64,000 nucleotides of DNA, from positions 1 to 64,000 of the forward strand of contig VBEG01000023.1 of NCBI GenBank assembly GCA_005882115.1, read 5' to 3'. Under the pieces are notes generated by a model that was given only the letters and a program-made list of their open reading frames with translations, was not told the origin of the DNA and searched no databases. Shown here in pieces: positions 41,758 to 50,122 of this stretch. This DNA is from Chloroflexota bacterium (GTDB lineage Bacteria > Chloroflexota > Dormibacteria > Dormibacterales > Dormibacteraceae). Numbering within the stretch: position 1 is the stretch's first letter; each line of letters opens with the position of its first letter. The translations under genes and the position numbers were made by a program.

Positions 41758-42233
41758 AGGTCGAGATCCGGTTCGGCGAACCGCGAGACGTAGCGCTGAT
41801 CACGCAGCTGATCCGCGAGCTCGCGCGCTACGAGAAGCTCGAGCACGAGGTGGCCGCCACCGAGGAGAAGGTCGCCAAGGCGCTGTTCGGCAAACGCCCT
41901 TACGCCGAGACATTGATTGCCGAGGTGAACGGAGAGCCGGCCGGATTCGCGCTTTTCTTTCACAACTTCTCGACGTTCCTCGCCCAACCCGGCATCTACC
42001 TCGAGGACCTGTTCGTCAAGCCTGAGCAGAGAAGCCACGGCGTCGGCCGGGCATTGCTCGAAAGGCTGGCGCAAATCGCCGTGCAACGCGATTGCGGCCG
42101 GCTCGAGTGGGCGGTCCTCGACTGGAACGAAGACGCGATCAGGTTTTACGAGCGCCTCGGCGCGAAGCCAAACGCGGAATGGACCGTGTACCGGCTTGCC
42201 GACGAGTCCCTCCGCGCGCTTGCAGGAAAATAG
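41754..42233 (+). CDS. GNAT family N-acetyltransferase
   Basis: 159 aa from a GTG overlapping the DUF3052 stop. The GNAT fold is complete: VEIRFGEPRDVALITQLIREL, LEDLFVKPEQRSHGVGRALLERL (acetyl-CoA loop) and WNEDAIRFYERLGAKPNAEW. It resembles diamine/spermidine N-acetyltransferases of the SAT/SSAT type in the FEDLFV-like segment, but the substrate is uncertain. Confidence 0.93.
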   Translation: MKVEIRFGEPRDVALITQLIRELARYEKLEHEVAATEEKVAKALFGKRPYAETLIAEVNGEPAGFALFFHNFSTFLAQPGIYLEDLFVKPEQRSHGVGRALLERLAQIAVQRDCGRLEWAVLDWNEDAIRFYERLGAKPNAEWTVYRLADESLRALAGK

Positions 42234-42240
42234 AGCGGGC

Positions 42241-42528
42241 GTGGAGATCCTCCATCCGAAAGAGCTGGACACGCATCCCGGCGACCAGATCGTTGCGTGG
42301 GCTCGCGATCAGCTCGCGATCGCTCGCTCCATCCTCGATAACCCGGGCGGCGGTCTGCTGTTTGCGACGCAGACCATCGGACAGGTGCGCTCCGGGCTCC
42401 ATGAACGCGATGCGGAGCGCTGGCAGGACATCGTGCGCACGCTCGACCGCGCAGAGGACGCCGCGGTACACCGGGAGTTCGCGACCTCGCACATTCTGCT
42501 CGACGAGGCGCTCGCCAAGCTGGCCTAG
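42241..42528 (+). CDS. Small helical protein of unknown function
   Basis: 95 aa from a GTG at 42241, 7 bases after the GNAT stop. It is predicted largely helical and moderately acidic (HERDAERWQDIVRTLDRAED). No family is recognised. The end overlaps the convergent LLM gene by 4 bases. Confidence 0.6.
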   Translation: MEILHPKELDTHPGDQIVAWARDQLAIARSILDNPGGGLLFATQTIGQVRSGLHERDAERWQDIVRTLDRAEDAAVHREFATSHILLDEALAKLA

Positions 42529-43472
42529 CTTGCGGCGACCGCCTCCAGCGTCGCCTCGAAACCCTGGGCGCCCTCGTGCCCGCCGAACGGCCCGACCGCG
42601 GGCAGCGTGACGCCGGACTCTCGGTAGCGAGCGACCGCGTCACGAACCCGCTCCGGGTCTCCGACCCCGGCCAGCTCGTCGAGGACGCGCTCATCGACGC
42701 GGTCCTGCTCAAGCGCCTCTTTCAGGCCGCTCGCGTCCATCATCTTTCGGTAGTACGGAAGCGCTGCGTAGCGAGCGACCGTCTTACGAAAGACATCGTG
42801 CGCGGCGGCTCGGTCGGACGTCAGGGACACCGGCACGGCGGCGACGATGTCGAACCCATCGAGGGTTTTCCCGACTTTCTCGCGCCCGGCGCGAATCGCG
42901 GGCACGACGTGGTCGCGGACATACGCGGGGGTGCACATGTAGAGCACGATGCCGTCCGCAAGCTCGCCGGCCAGCTGGAGCATGCGCGGGTTGAGCGCCG
43001 AGATCATGATCGGAAGGTCTGCACGCCGCGGGCCTGAGTACGCGACACGCCCGGTGAAGTACCGGCCCTCGAAGCCACAGCCTCCATCGCGAAGGGTTGT
43101 CCTGACGATGGTCAAGTACTCGCGCATCGCGTCCACCGGATTCTCGAGTCGCAGCCCCCACATCCCTTCGACCGTGACCTTGTGGCTTACGCCCAGGCCG
43201 AGGATGAAGCGGCCGCCCGACAGCTCGTCGAGACTCGCGGCCATCTGGGCCATCGCAGTCGGGTGCCGTGTGTAGATCGGGAGGACGCCGGTGCCGAGCT
43301 TGACGCGCTGCGTGTGACTCGCGTACGCCGCGAGGACGAGGGACGCGTCGCGGGCGTCGGGCATCTGGGTTGTCCACACGGACTCGAAGCCGAGCCGCTC
43401 GGCGGCCTTGGCCCGAGCCACCGATTCGTCGAGCGTCCTGACCGCGGGGTTGAACACGGCGACGCGATCCAT
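42525..43472 (-). CDS. LLM class (luciferase-like) F420-dependent-type oxidoreductase
   Basis: 315 aa. The TIM-barrel LLM signatures are LGFESVWTTQMPDARD, LGTGVLPIYTRHP and FILGLGVSHKVTVEGMWG, followed by ISALNPRMLQLAGELADGIVL. Members of this branch use coenzyme F420 or FMN. The F420-type start suggests that the organism makes F420, but the cofactor is inferred. Confidence 0.9.
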   Translation of the reverse strand: MDRVAVFNPAVRTLDESVARAKAAERLGFESVWTTQMPDARDASLVLAAYASHTQRVKLGTGVLPIYTRHPTAMAQMAASLDELSGGRFILGLGVSHKVTVEGMWGLRLENPVDAMREYLTIVRTTLRDGGCGFEGRYFTGRVAYSGPRRADLPIMISALNPRMLQLAGELADGIVLYMCTPAYVRDHVVPAIRAGREKVGKTLDGFDIVAAVPVSLTSDRAAAHDVFRKTVARYAALPYYRKMMDASGLKEALEQDRVDERVLDELAGVGDPERVRDAVARYRESGVTLPAVGPFGGHEGAQGFEATLEAVAAS

Positions 43473-43504
43473 TGGGTGAAAATCTAGCCGGTGAGCGCAG
43501 AGTC

Positions 43505-44386
43505 ATGGCGCCCCTGACTCTGGCCCAAGCGCTGTTCATGGGCCTGCTCCAGGGCGCCAGCGAGCTCTTCCCCGTCTCATCACTCGGTCACGCGGTCATC
43601 GTGCCCAGCCTCCTGCACTGGAGCTTCAAGCAGTCCGACCCTTCGTTCGTGCCTTTCCTCGTGCTGCTCCACCTTGGCACCGCGACGGCTCTCCTCGTCC
43701 TTTATCGCAGTGAATGGGTGGCCATCATCCGCGGGTTCTTCACAGCAGCGATCCGCGGCCAGATGAAGACCGACACCGAGCGTCTCGCGATGCTGCTCCT
43801 TGTCGGCACCATCCCCGCGGCGGTCCTCGGCGTGTTTCTCGAAAGCCGCATCAAGTCGCTGTTCGCGAGCCCCTACGTGGCCGCCGGATTCCTGGTCGCC
43901 AACGGATTCCTGATGCTTGGATTCGAGATCCTCCGCCGTCGCGCGGAGGGCCGCGCCACGCTCGCCAGCGAGTCGCGCCGTGAGCAGGAAGCGCACTTCG
44001 GGAGCGCCGAGCAAATCAGCTTTCTCGCCGCGGCTATCGTCGGCGCCTGCCAGGCGTTTGCGTTCCTGCCCGGCATCTCGCGCTCTGGCGTCACCATCGG
44101 CGGCGGCTTGCTGGCGGGGCTGCGCCACGAAGAAGCGGCGCGGTTCTCCTTCCTTCTGGCCACGCCCGTCATCCTCGGCGCCGGCCTGGTCGAGATGCCG
44201 GGTTTGTTTCAGGGCGGTGTCCCGGTCGGCGAGTACCTCGCGGCCGCTGTTCTGGCCGGCATCGCGGCCTACGCCAGCGCCCGCTTCCTACTTCGCTACT
44301 TTCGCTCCGGGCGCCTTGATCCGTACGGCTGGTACTGCATCACCGCGGGGCTCGCCAGCCTGGCTTTGTTACATTTCAGCCTGTGA
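43505..44386 (+). CDS. uppP: Undecaprenyl-diphosphatase UppP (BacA)
   Basis: 293 aa. Motifs are the N-terminal LLQGASELFPVSSLGHAVIVP (E/P-SSxGH catalytic region) and FLPGISRSGVTIGGGLLAG (PGxSRSG). Eight hydrophobic segments are visible. It dephosphorylates undecaprenyl diphosphate to recycle the lipid carrier in peptidoglycan synthesis. The ATG at 43505 is preferred over the longer frame that starts at 43472. The stop overlaps the following small membrane gene (GTGA). Confidence 0.95.
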   Translation: MAPLTLAQALFMGLLQGASELFPVSSLGHAVIVPSLLHWSFKQSDPSFVPFLVLLHLGTATALLVLYRSEWVAIIRGFFTAAIRGQMKTDTERLAMLLLVGTIPAAVLGVFLESRIKSLFASPYVAAGFLVANGFLMLGFEILRRRAEGRATLASESRREQEAHFGSAEQISFLAAAIVGACQAFAFLPGISRSGVTIGGGLLAGLRHEEAARFSFLLATPVILGAGLVEMPGLFQGGVPVGEYLAAAVLAGIAAYASARFLLRYFRSGRLDPYGWYCITAGLASLALLHFSL

Positions 44387-44589
44387 CGAGGTCCAGCCCG
44401 CTGGCTGTCGCGTTGGGTGTGCTCGGGGTCGTCTTCATCGTCGTTGCCGCGCTGTACGCGGTCGGGGCGCTGCAGATCGCCACCTCATCCGCAACGGGGC
44501 CCCACTACAAGCACGCGATCCTGTTTGCGGTGCTTGCGGTGGCGAGCTTCGTCGGTGCCAACTTCGCCCGCCCGAAGACCGCCACCTAA
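44383..44589 (+). CDS. Small membrane protein coupled to uppP
   Basis: 68 aa from a GTG sharing bases with the uppP TGA. Two hydrophobic helices (about 7-29 and 43-62) are separated by a short polar loop (SSATGPHYKH). Function unknown. It is convergent with the flavin oxidoreductase gene. Confidence 0.65.
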   Translation: MTRSSPLAVALGVLGVVFIVVAALYAVGALQIATSSATGPHYKHAILFAVLAVASFVGANFARPKTAT

Positions 44590-44592
44590 GCC

Positions 44593-46104
44593 CTAAGCCT
44601 TAGCCGGCACGCGCTCCGGAACCTGACGGCCGGTGACATCGCGCTCACCGACCCGGATGTTCTCGTGGTATACGGCGTCCGCGTTGACCTTCCAAGGGTC
44701 CAGCAGCGAGCCGGTCGCGATCTGTCGCGCCACGAGGAGCGCGGTCATCATCGAGTGGTCCTGGTTGTTGTACTTGTGCATGCCGTTGCGGCCGGCCAGG
44801 TGGAGATTGGGCAGCTCCTGCGCGAGATAGTCACGGACGACGGCGACGTTGGCCTGGTAGTTGTCGTCGTACACGGGGTATGCCTTCTGCTGCCGCACCA
44901 CGACGCCGTCAAACACATTGGCCGGTGAGCAGATGCCCAGCTGTCCCAGCTCGTTCTTCGCCAGCTCGATCAGGTCGTTGTCTTGCATCGTCCACAGCCC
45001 ATCGCCTTCGAAGCAGAAGTACTCGAGGCCGAGGCAAGTCTTGGCCTGGTCCGGCACCATGTCCGGGCTCCAGTTCTTGAAGTTCTGGATCCGGCCGACA
45101 CGCACGCCCGGATCGTGGATGTAGATCCAGTTGTCAGGAAACACATGCGGGCGGTCGATCATCAACGCGATGCTGATGAAGTCCCTGTAGCCCAGCCTGT
45201 TCGCGGCGCCGCGGACCTTTTCGGGTGCCGGGGGATCGAGCTTCGCGACCAGCTCGCGGATGGGGATGCTCGAGATGAAGTCGGTGCCGGCATGCGTGCG
45301 TATGCGGCCATCAGCGTCGGTCGTCACGACTTCCGTCACCGCCCCGTCTGCATGGTTGACGCTCGCCACCGATTGTCCGAGGACAACCGGATGTCCTTTG
45401 GAAGCGCTGATCTCCGCGACGCGTTCCCATACCTGGCCCGGACCCAGGCGCGGATAGCGGAACTTGTCGATCAGCGTGGTCACGATCTCGCCCCGCTTGC
45501 GCGGCCGGCGGCGCGGCAGAAGCGCGCTCCGGATCACGACCCACAGGTCCAAGCTCTTGATCCGCTGCGCCGCCCAATCGGCCGATAGCTCCCTGGTGCT
45601 GATCCCCCACACCTTCTCGGTGTAGGTCTTGAAGAAGATGTTGAAGAGCCTCCAACCGAACTGGTTGCGTACCCATTGCTCGAGTGTTTTCGGGTTCTTG
45701 ATCGGTCGCAGCCGCGCGTGCGCGTAGCTGGCCAGGCACCACGTGGCCTCGAGGGGGCCGAGGTTCCACAGAGCGTTGACGGCCTGGATCGGATAGGCGA
45801 AGAAGCGGCCCCGGTAGTAGATGCGCGAGAGCCGGCCTCGGTTCAGCATCTCGGGGCCGAGGATCTCAGTCCACAGCGCCTCGACCTCGTCGTTCTTGGA
45901 GAAGAACCTGTGGCCGCCGATGTCGAACCGATAGCCGTTGTGCTCGACCGTCCTGGCGAGGCCGCCCACCTGCTTCGAGTCCTTCTCGACCACCGTGACG
46001 GGGACGTCACGCTTCAGCAGCTCGTAGGCGGCGGTAAGGCCCGCCGGCCCCGCGCCCATGATGACGACATGCCTGCGTTCGCCTTCGGCGATCAAGGTTG
46101 CCAC
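44593..46104 (-). CDS. NAD(P)/FAD-dependent amine-oxidase-like (UDP-galactopyranose mutase/desaturase-type) oxidoreductase
   Basis: 503 aa. An N-terminal Rossmann motif VVIMGAGPAGLTAAYEL, then VVEKDSKQVGGLARTVEHNGYRF and the extended FDIGGHRFFSKND segment are shared by UDP-galactopyranose mutase-like and protoporphyrinogen-oxidase-like flavoproteins. The C-terminal GRNGMHKYNNQDHSMMTALL closes the FAD site. UDP-sugar, carotenoid or lipid substrates are all possible, so the role is not assigned. Confidence 0.85.
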   Translation of the reverse strand: MATLIAEGERRHVVIMGAGPAGLTAAYELLKRDVPVTVVEKDSKQVGGLARTVEHNGYRFDIGGHRFFSKNDEVEALWTEILGPEMLNRGRLSRIYYRGRFFAYPIQAVNALWNLGPLEATWCLASYAHARLRPIKNPKTLEQWVRNQFGWRLFNIFFKTYTEKVWGISTRELSADWAAQRIKSLDLWVVIRSALLPRRRPRKRGEIVTTLIDKFRYPRLGPGQVWERVAEISASKGHPVVLGQSVASVNHADGAVTEVVTTDADGRIRTHAGTDFISSIPIRELVAKLDPPAPEKVRGAANRLGYRDFISIALMIDRPHVFPDNWIYIHDPGVRVGRIQNFKNWSPDMVPDQAKTCLGLEYFCFEGDGLWTMQDNDLIELAKNELGQLGICSPANVFDGVVVRQQKAYPVYDDNYQANVAVVRDYLAQELPNLHLAGRNGMHKYNNQDHSMMTALLVARQIATGSLLDPWKVNADAVYHENIRVGERDVTGRQVPERVPAKA

Positions 46105-46152
46105 AGTATCAACGGGACTAACCGAATCCGGGGTCGCTTACTGCGAATTGGG

Positions 46153-46659
46153 CTAGTTGAGGGGCCCTTTGCTGCGGATCTCATCGACCTTGACGAGCGC
46201 GTCGCGGAGGCCCTTGATCCAGTCGGCCTGGTGCATGCCGACCAGGCGCACGCACCAGGCGAGCGCCTCGCTCCGGCTGCGGGCCACGCCGCCGGCGACC
46301 AGCGTATCCAGGATGGTGCGCTCGTTCATGCGCAGGCGCGTCATCACCGGCACGCTCAAGGTGGTGAAGATCTTGGAGAGGTCGCCGCACCGTGCCCCCC
46401 AGGCCACCTTGCGCCGGAACTGGCGTTCGGCGTCCCGGGCGATCCGGATCCGATCCTCCCTCGTCTCCTCCCGGAAGCGCTCGATGCGCGCGGCTCGGGC
46501 AGCTGAGCGGCCGTCGCTCGAGGTGCCGCCCGCCAGCTCCACGTCGGGCAGGGTGCCGACGACGAGTATCTCGTCGCCGTCCGCAGTGACCTCCGGGGGT
46601 GCGACGAACCAGTCCTTGGGGACCCGCGCGGCGAACCAGGCGCGGACGTCCTCGGGCAT
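46153..46659 (-). CDS. Hypothetical protein with ribbon-helix-helix-like C-terminal region
   Basis: 168 aa. Residues about 1-50 have a beta-rich start (DEILVVGTLPDVEL), then a charged helical stretch, and residues ~110-150 read SVPVMTRLRMNERTILDTL and VAGGVARSRSEALAWCVRL. The latter resembles a ribbon-helix-helix DNA-binding segment, but no operator is apparent and I assign no family. It lies between the flavoprotein and ssb genes. Confidence 0.6.
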   Translation of the reverse strand: MPEDVRAWFAARVPKDWFVAPPEVTADGDEILVVGTLPDVELAGGTSSDGRSAARAARIERFREETREDRIRIARDAERQFRRKVAWGARCGDLSKIFTTLSVPVMTRLRMNERTILDTLVAGGVARSRSEALAWCVRLVGMHQADWIKGLRDALVKVDEIRSKGPLN

Positions 46660-46709
46660 GACGATTACAAGATTACGCCCGAGGACCCAGCCGTTCCCTC
46701 GATCCCGGG

Positions 46710-47057
46710 CTACGCAGCGGCCACCTCGGGCCTCTTATCAACCGCCTGCAGGTCGTCAACCACGACCTCGGTGCGATACCGCTTCTGGCCGGCCGCGTCT
46801 TGCCACGACCGCGTCTGGAGCCGGCCCTCCACGTACAGGGTCCGGCCCTTGCGCAGGTACTGCCCAGCGAACTCCGCCGTGTGGCCGAAAGCAACGAGGT
46901 TGTGGAACTCGGCATGCTTTTTGGCGTTGCCGGCCTCGTCCTTGCCGGCGTACGTGTTGGTGGCCAGGCGCAAATTGGCGATGTATGTGCCCTTGGGCGT
47001 CGCCTTGACGTCCGGGTCCGCCGTCAGGTTGCCGACCAGAAGAACTTTGTTGACCAT
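46710..47057 (-). CDS. ssb: Single-stranded DNA-binding protein
   Basis: 115 aa. OB-fold signatures are MVNKVLLVGNLTADPDVK, FHNLVAFGHTAEFAGQYL and GRLQTRSWQDAAGQKRY. It is shorter than a standard SSB (~150-180) and lacks the acidic DDDIPF-type tail that recruits partner proteins, so it may be an accessory, possibly plasmid- or transfer-related, SSB. GGAGGTGAT precedes the ATG. It lies upstream of a T4SS-like cluster on the same strand. Confidence 0.9.
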   Translation of the reverse strand: MVNKVLLVGNLTADPDVKATPKGTYIANLRLATNTYAGKDEAGNAKKHAEFHNLVAFGHTAEFAGQYLRKGRTLYVEGRLQTRSWQDAAGQKRYRTEVVVDDLQAVDKRPEVAAA

Positions 47058-47083
47058 CGCATCACCTCCGAGAAATTGAGCTC

Positions 47084-47112
47084 AGCGTAGGCACGGCCAA
47101 GCAGCATTCCAA
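47084..47112 (-). promoter_or_regulatory. Putative ssb promoter
   Basis: On the minus strand TTGGAA (47112-47107) and TACGCT (47089-47084) are separated by exactly 17 bases and lie upstream of the ssb ribosome site and ATG at 47057. Confidence 0.45.
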
Positions 47113-47121
47113 TCCAGCCTG

Positions 47122-47610
47122 TTAAGAGCTCGACAGGAACCAAACAGGATCGACGGGCACACGGTCGACGTCGACCTGCAGATGGACGTGCGGGCCGGTC
47201 GCGAGGCCAGTGGCGCCGACCAGTCCGATCAGCTGCCCCGGCGCCACCAGATCTCCGGATGCCACACGAAACGCGGAGAGGTGGCCGTACAGGACCCAGG
47301 TGTGGGCGTCGACCACGACCTTGACGTAATCACCCGCACCGTCAGCGTCATAGTCCGCGATCACTCGGCCCGCGGTCGCGGAGTAGACCGGCGACCCAAG
47401 TGGCGCCGCCAGGTCGATGCCGGTGTGGATGTGGTGGGTCGGGCAGTCCCGGTCGAAGGGTTCGAGCAGCAGGCTCGTGCAGCCGAACGGCTGGGTGACC
47501 TTCCCATCGAGGACCACCGCCGAGACCGGAAGCCGGAGATGGCTCGGCGCCTGGGTCGCGGCGACTAGCATCAGCACCACGCCGCTGGCGACCATCGCAA
47601 GTAGCCGCAT
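47122..47610 (-). CDS. M23 family peptidase (LytM-like), exported
   Basis: 162 aa. A signal-type helix (about 4-19) leads to the LytM domain: His62 and Asp66 in HIHTGIDLAAP and the HxH (His141, His143) in GPHVHLQV, the zinc ligands of M23. It would cut peptidoglycan crosslinks. It overlaps the stop of the VirB6-like gene (ATGA), placing it last in an operon with VirB6- and VirB2-like genes and so suggesting local wall opening for a secretion machine. Confidence 0.9.
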   Translation of the reverse strand: MRLLAMVASGVVLMLVAATQAPSHLRLPVSAVVLDGKVTQPFGCTSLLLEPFDRDCPTHHIHTGIDLAAPLGSPVYSATAGRVIADYDADGAGDYVKVVVDAHTWVLYGHLSAFRVASGDLVAPGQLIGLVGATGLATGPHVHLQVDVDRVPVDPVWFLSSS

Positions 47611-48500
47611 CACGCCTTCACCAGTGCGTGCCCGATCTGCTTGAAGGCGGTGAAGACAGTCGATTCGAGCTTGTGCGCCGCCTTCTCGGCGCCACCGATC
47701 GCGCCTGGAATCTTGAAGACGATCAAGAGCGAGGCCAGGGCGAAGAGGTGGTGGACCGGCGTGAAGCCGTCGTGCTCGAGGGCGAGCCCGACCGACAGCA
47801 CGAAGAGCTGCATCGGCTGCATGAAGAGGTTGGTCGTGAAGTGCGAGCTCCACGCCTTGGCGAGATGCTGGGTCTCGGGCAGCATAAGCAGGAGTCCGGC
47901 AAGCGGGGCGGTGACCGCCAGCACGACCAACACCGCGTAGCGAACGAGGTAGGCGATCGCGAGGACTCCGTAGCCGCCGGCCAGGGCGCCGGTCGTGATG
48001 ATCTCCCACGTGCCCGCGTTCGGGTTGTGGTTGTAGCTGGCCGCAAAAGTTGCCAGGTCGTCATGCGTGCTGAACGTCTGCACGGCGGTGCAGATCGCGT
48101 TGCTCGCCGTGACCGCCATCTGAAACAGCGGCATCGCGAAGTTGATGAGAACGGCGGCCATCAACAGCCGCGGTAGGAGGATGCGCGCGCTGTATTGGGT
48201 CGAGACGCCGTGGCCCCACATGATTCGGTACGACGCCCACAGCGCGACGAGCACCATCGCGGCGTTGGCGACCAGCTGCAGTTTGGGTTCGAAGCGCTGG
48301 ATCGTCGAGTTGGTGATGAAATCGCCGCCGCTCTCGAAATCGGTCGTGCTGAGGATGAACTTGAACCAGACGTTGAGCAGCAGACCGACGCTGTCCTCGA
48401 GCAGGTGGGCGAGGATCAGGTTCGGGTGGACGAGCGTGTACAGGTAGCCTTCGATGCGGCCAAGTTCGTCATAGAGCGCCTTCAGAAACGAGAGGTCCAC
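47610..48500 (-). CDS. VirB6/TrbL-like polytopic membrane protein
   Basis: 296 aa from a GTG. Five to six hydrophobic helices (about 77-95, 106-130, 168-190, 190-212 and 245-268). The combination of N-terminal hydrophilic region, central multi-helix core and the GVLAIAYLVRYAVLVVLAVTAP motif fits VirB6/TrbL inner-membrane components of type IV secretion. The assignment rests on topology and on the neighbouring pilin-like and M23 genes; sequence similarity in this family is low. Confidence 0.65.
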   Translation of the reverse strand: MDLSFLKALYDELGRIEGYLYTLVHPNLILAHLLEDSVGLLLNVWFKFILSTTDFESGGDFITNSTIQRFEPKLQLVANAAMVLVALWASYRIMWGHGVSTQYSARILLPRLLMAAVLINFAMPLFQMAVTASNAICTAVQTFSTHDDLATFAASYNHNPNAGTWEIITTGALAGGYGVLAIAYLVRYAVLVVLAVTAPLAGLLLMLPETQHLAKAWSSHFTTNLFMQPMQLFVLSVGLALEHDGFTPVHHLFALASLLIVFKIPGAIGGAEKAAHKLESTVFTAFKQIGHALVKA

Positions 48501-48503
48501 GGC

Positions 48504-48764
48504 TCAGTGCGTCGGGACTGAGCTCGTGAGGATTCCGACCAGCGAGCTCGCCACCTCGACGCCGATCGTGCCGACGACGATGCGCGAGATCCACTGCTTG
48601 GCGGCGAGGGCGGACTTGGATTCGACCGCCGTGATCTTCCAGATGAACGCGCCGATAAATGCGAGCGCGCCTATCGAACCCACGAGCGCCTGGCCGATGT
48701 GGATCCAGGTGTTGATCAGGTTGGTGATCGGGGTGATGTCGGGGTCGCCGGCAAGGAAAACCAT
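48504..48764 (-). CDS. VirB2/TrbC-like pilin-like protein
   Basis: 86 aa. Two hydrophobic helices (about 23-46 and 63-83) joined by a basic loop (KSALAAKQWISR) match the VirB2/TrbC architecture; an N-terminal signal region is not clear. GGAGG sits five bases before the ATG. It is the first gene of the three-gene operon. VirB4, VirD4 or relaxase genes are not in the window, so this is a partial or minimal T4SS-type cluster. Confidence 0.6.
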   Translation of the reverse strand: MVFLAGDPDITPITNLINTWIHIGQALVGSIGALAFIGAFIWKITAVESKSALAAKQWISRIVVGTIGVEVASSLVGILTSSVPTH

Positions 48765-48905
48765 GTACGCCTCCAGTCTTTTGACGGCACGCTACTTGCA
48801 GTCGAGGCGTCTGAAAACTCAGGCTGTTAACGCTCCCGCAGGATTCGGTGCACCCGGACGCGCCGAAGATCGGGGCGTTCGAAAACGCGGTCGGCTGAAC
48901 CCCGG

Positions 48906-48961
48906 ATAGTCCGGACTGTCCGAGGCTTGATTCGGACTTCAGCTCGGTTTGTCCGGACTAT
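48906..48961. promoter_or_regulatory. Nested inverted repeat upstream of the pilin-like gene
   Basis: The outer arms ATAGTCCGGAC (48906-48916) and GTCCGGACTAT (48951-48961) are an 11-base perfect inverted repeat. The inner arms GTCCGA (48918-48923) and TCGGAC (48932-48937) form a second. Each outer arm contains the 8-base palindrome GTCCGGAC. The site lies in the 206-base gap between the pilin-like start and the Fic stop and could be an operator or a folded leader RNA. Confidence 0.7.
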
Positions 48962-48970
48962 CTGCCCGAC

Positions 48971-50089
48971 TCAGCTCAGGTATGGCGCTTGCGACCGTTC
49001 CCCAGAATCCGCCCATGCCTTCTGCAATTTCTCGCTGGCGACATATCGCACCGACCTCCCACCTCCCTGCTGGTCGAGCCAACCATCTCGTCGCAAACGC
49101 TGCAGGTCCTGCACCGCGGTCGGGCTCGCGATGTCGGCGTCGCGTCGGTAGTCGGCATTCGTCAGCGGGAGGCCCAGGAGCGCTTGATCGAGCGCGGCGA
49201 CAAGTCGCTCCGGATACCCGTGCTCAGTAGCAAGCCTGGTGCAGAAATCGTGTCGCGCGTACGCGACCCGGACCCATTGCTCGCGATCGGTCGCCTCTGA
49301 GACATGGGCATCGATGCAGAACTCGACCCAGCTGGATACATCCCGCGTTGGATCGAACGCCGCCCCCTGGACCTCTTCAAGGATCGCGTAGTACTCCCGG
49401 GTGTGGCGCCCGAGATACGGCTCGATGGAGACAAACTCCGGGCGCAGCAGTCCTTCCTTTGCCAGGACCATGGACTGCACGACGCGCGCCAGCCTTCCGT
49501 TTCCATCTCGAAACGGATGGATGGAGACGACGTTCAGGTGCGCCATCGCCGCGCGAACCACAGGATGGCGGGAGACGTCGCCTGATTCCAGCCACGTGGC
49601 CAGCTCGTTGACCAGATCGGGGACCGCAGCCGACTCGGGCGGACGGTACGGTTCCCGGCCCGGCCCGCGAGCTACCAAAACAGACCCGTCGCGCAGTCGC
49701 CCCGGCCTTGCCTCTGCCTGCGGATGGCAGATGAGGAAATGGAGCTCGAGAACAGTCTGCCGCGACCAAAGGAAATGGGAATCGTCAGCCAGGGCGCCGA
49801 CGCGGTCCATCGCCTGGCCGTAGGCGGCAATGATGCGATGGGTTTCTTCAGACGCCTGAGGCGGGTGCCCGCCGGCAAGGATCTCGAAGGCGGCCTCGAC
49901 GCTCGTGCCGTAACCCTCGATCGAAGTGGAACCCACTGTGGCTTCCGCCGCTGCCAGCCGGCGAAGTGCACCGGTCCATGGCTGCGCTGACTCGCCGAGG
50001 TGGCGCGCCAGGTAGCGGCGCAGCTCGTCCAGCTTGCTCAGCCGGCTCTCGAGCTCGCGCGACTTGGCAGGTATCGCAAAGATCGCCAT
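48971..50089 (-). CDS. Fic family protein (AMPylation-type), with intramolecular inhibitory helix
   Basis: 372 aa. The catalytic motif HPFRDGNGRLAR is at about 181-192, with the catalytic His intact. The N-terminal inhibitory motif STSIEGYG (about 54-61) carries the Glu that blocks ATP, as in self-regulated class II/III Fic proteins. The C-terminal ~100 residues (ADYRRDADIASPTAVQDLQR) form a winged-helix-like region. Fic proteins transfer AMP or related groups to target proteins; the target is unknown. Confidence 0.93.
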   Translation of the reverse strand: MAIFAIPAKSRELESRLSKLDELRRYLARHLGESAQPWTGALRRLAAAEATVGSTSIEGYGTSVEAAFEILAGGHPPQASEETHRIIAAYGQAMDRVGALADDSHFLWSRQTVLELHFLICHPQAEARPGRLRDGSVLVARGPGREPYRPPESAAVPDLVNELATWLESGDVSRHPVVRAAMAHLNVVSIHPFRDGNGRLARVVQSMVLAKEGLLRPEFVSIEPYLGRHTREYYAILEEVQGAAFDPTRDVSSWVEFCIDAHVSEATDREQWVRVAYARHDFCTRLATEHGYPERLVAALDQALLGLPLTNADYRRDADIASPTAVQDLQRLRRDGWLDQQGGGRSVRYVASEKLQKAWADSGERSQAPYLS

Positions 50090-50104
50090 GGCAGCAGTTT
50101 AGTT

Positions 50105-50120
50105 GAATAAACGATTATTC
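50105..50120. promoter_or_regulatory. Short palindrome upstream of the Fic gene
   Basis: GAATAA-ACGA-TTATTC, a perfect six-base inverted repeat with a 4-base centre, lies in the 33 bases between the TetR-fusion stop and the Fic start. It is AT-rich compared with its surroundings and could be an operator or part of the Fic promoter. Confidence 0.45.
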
Positions 50121-50122
50121 GC

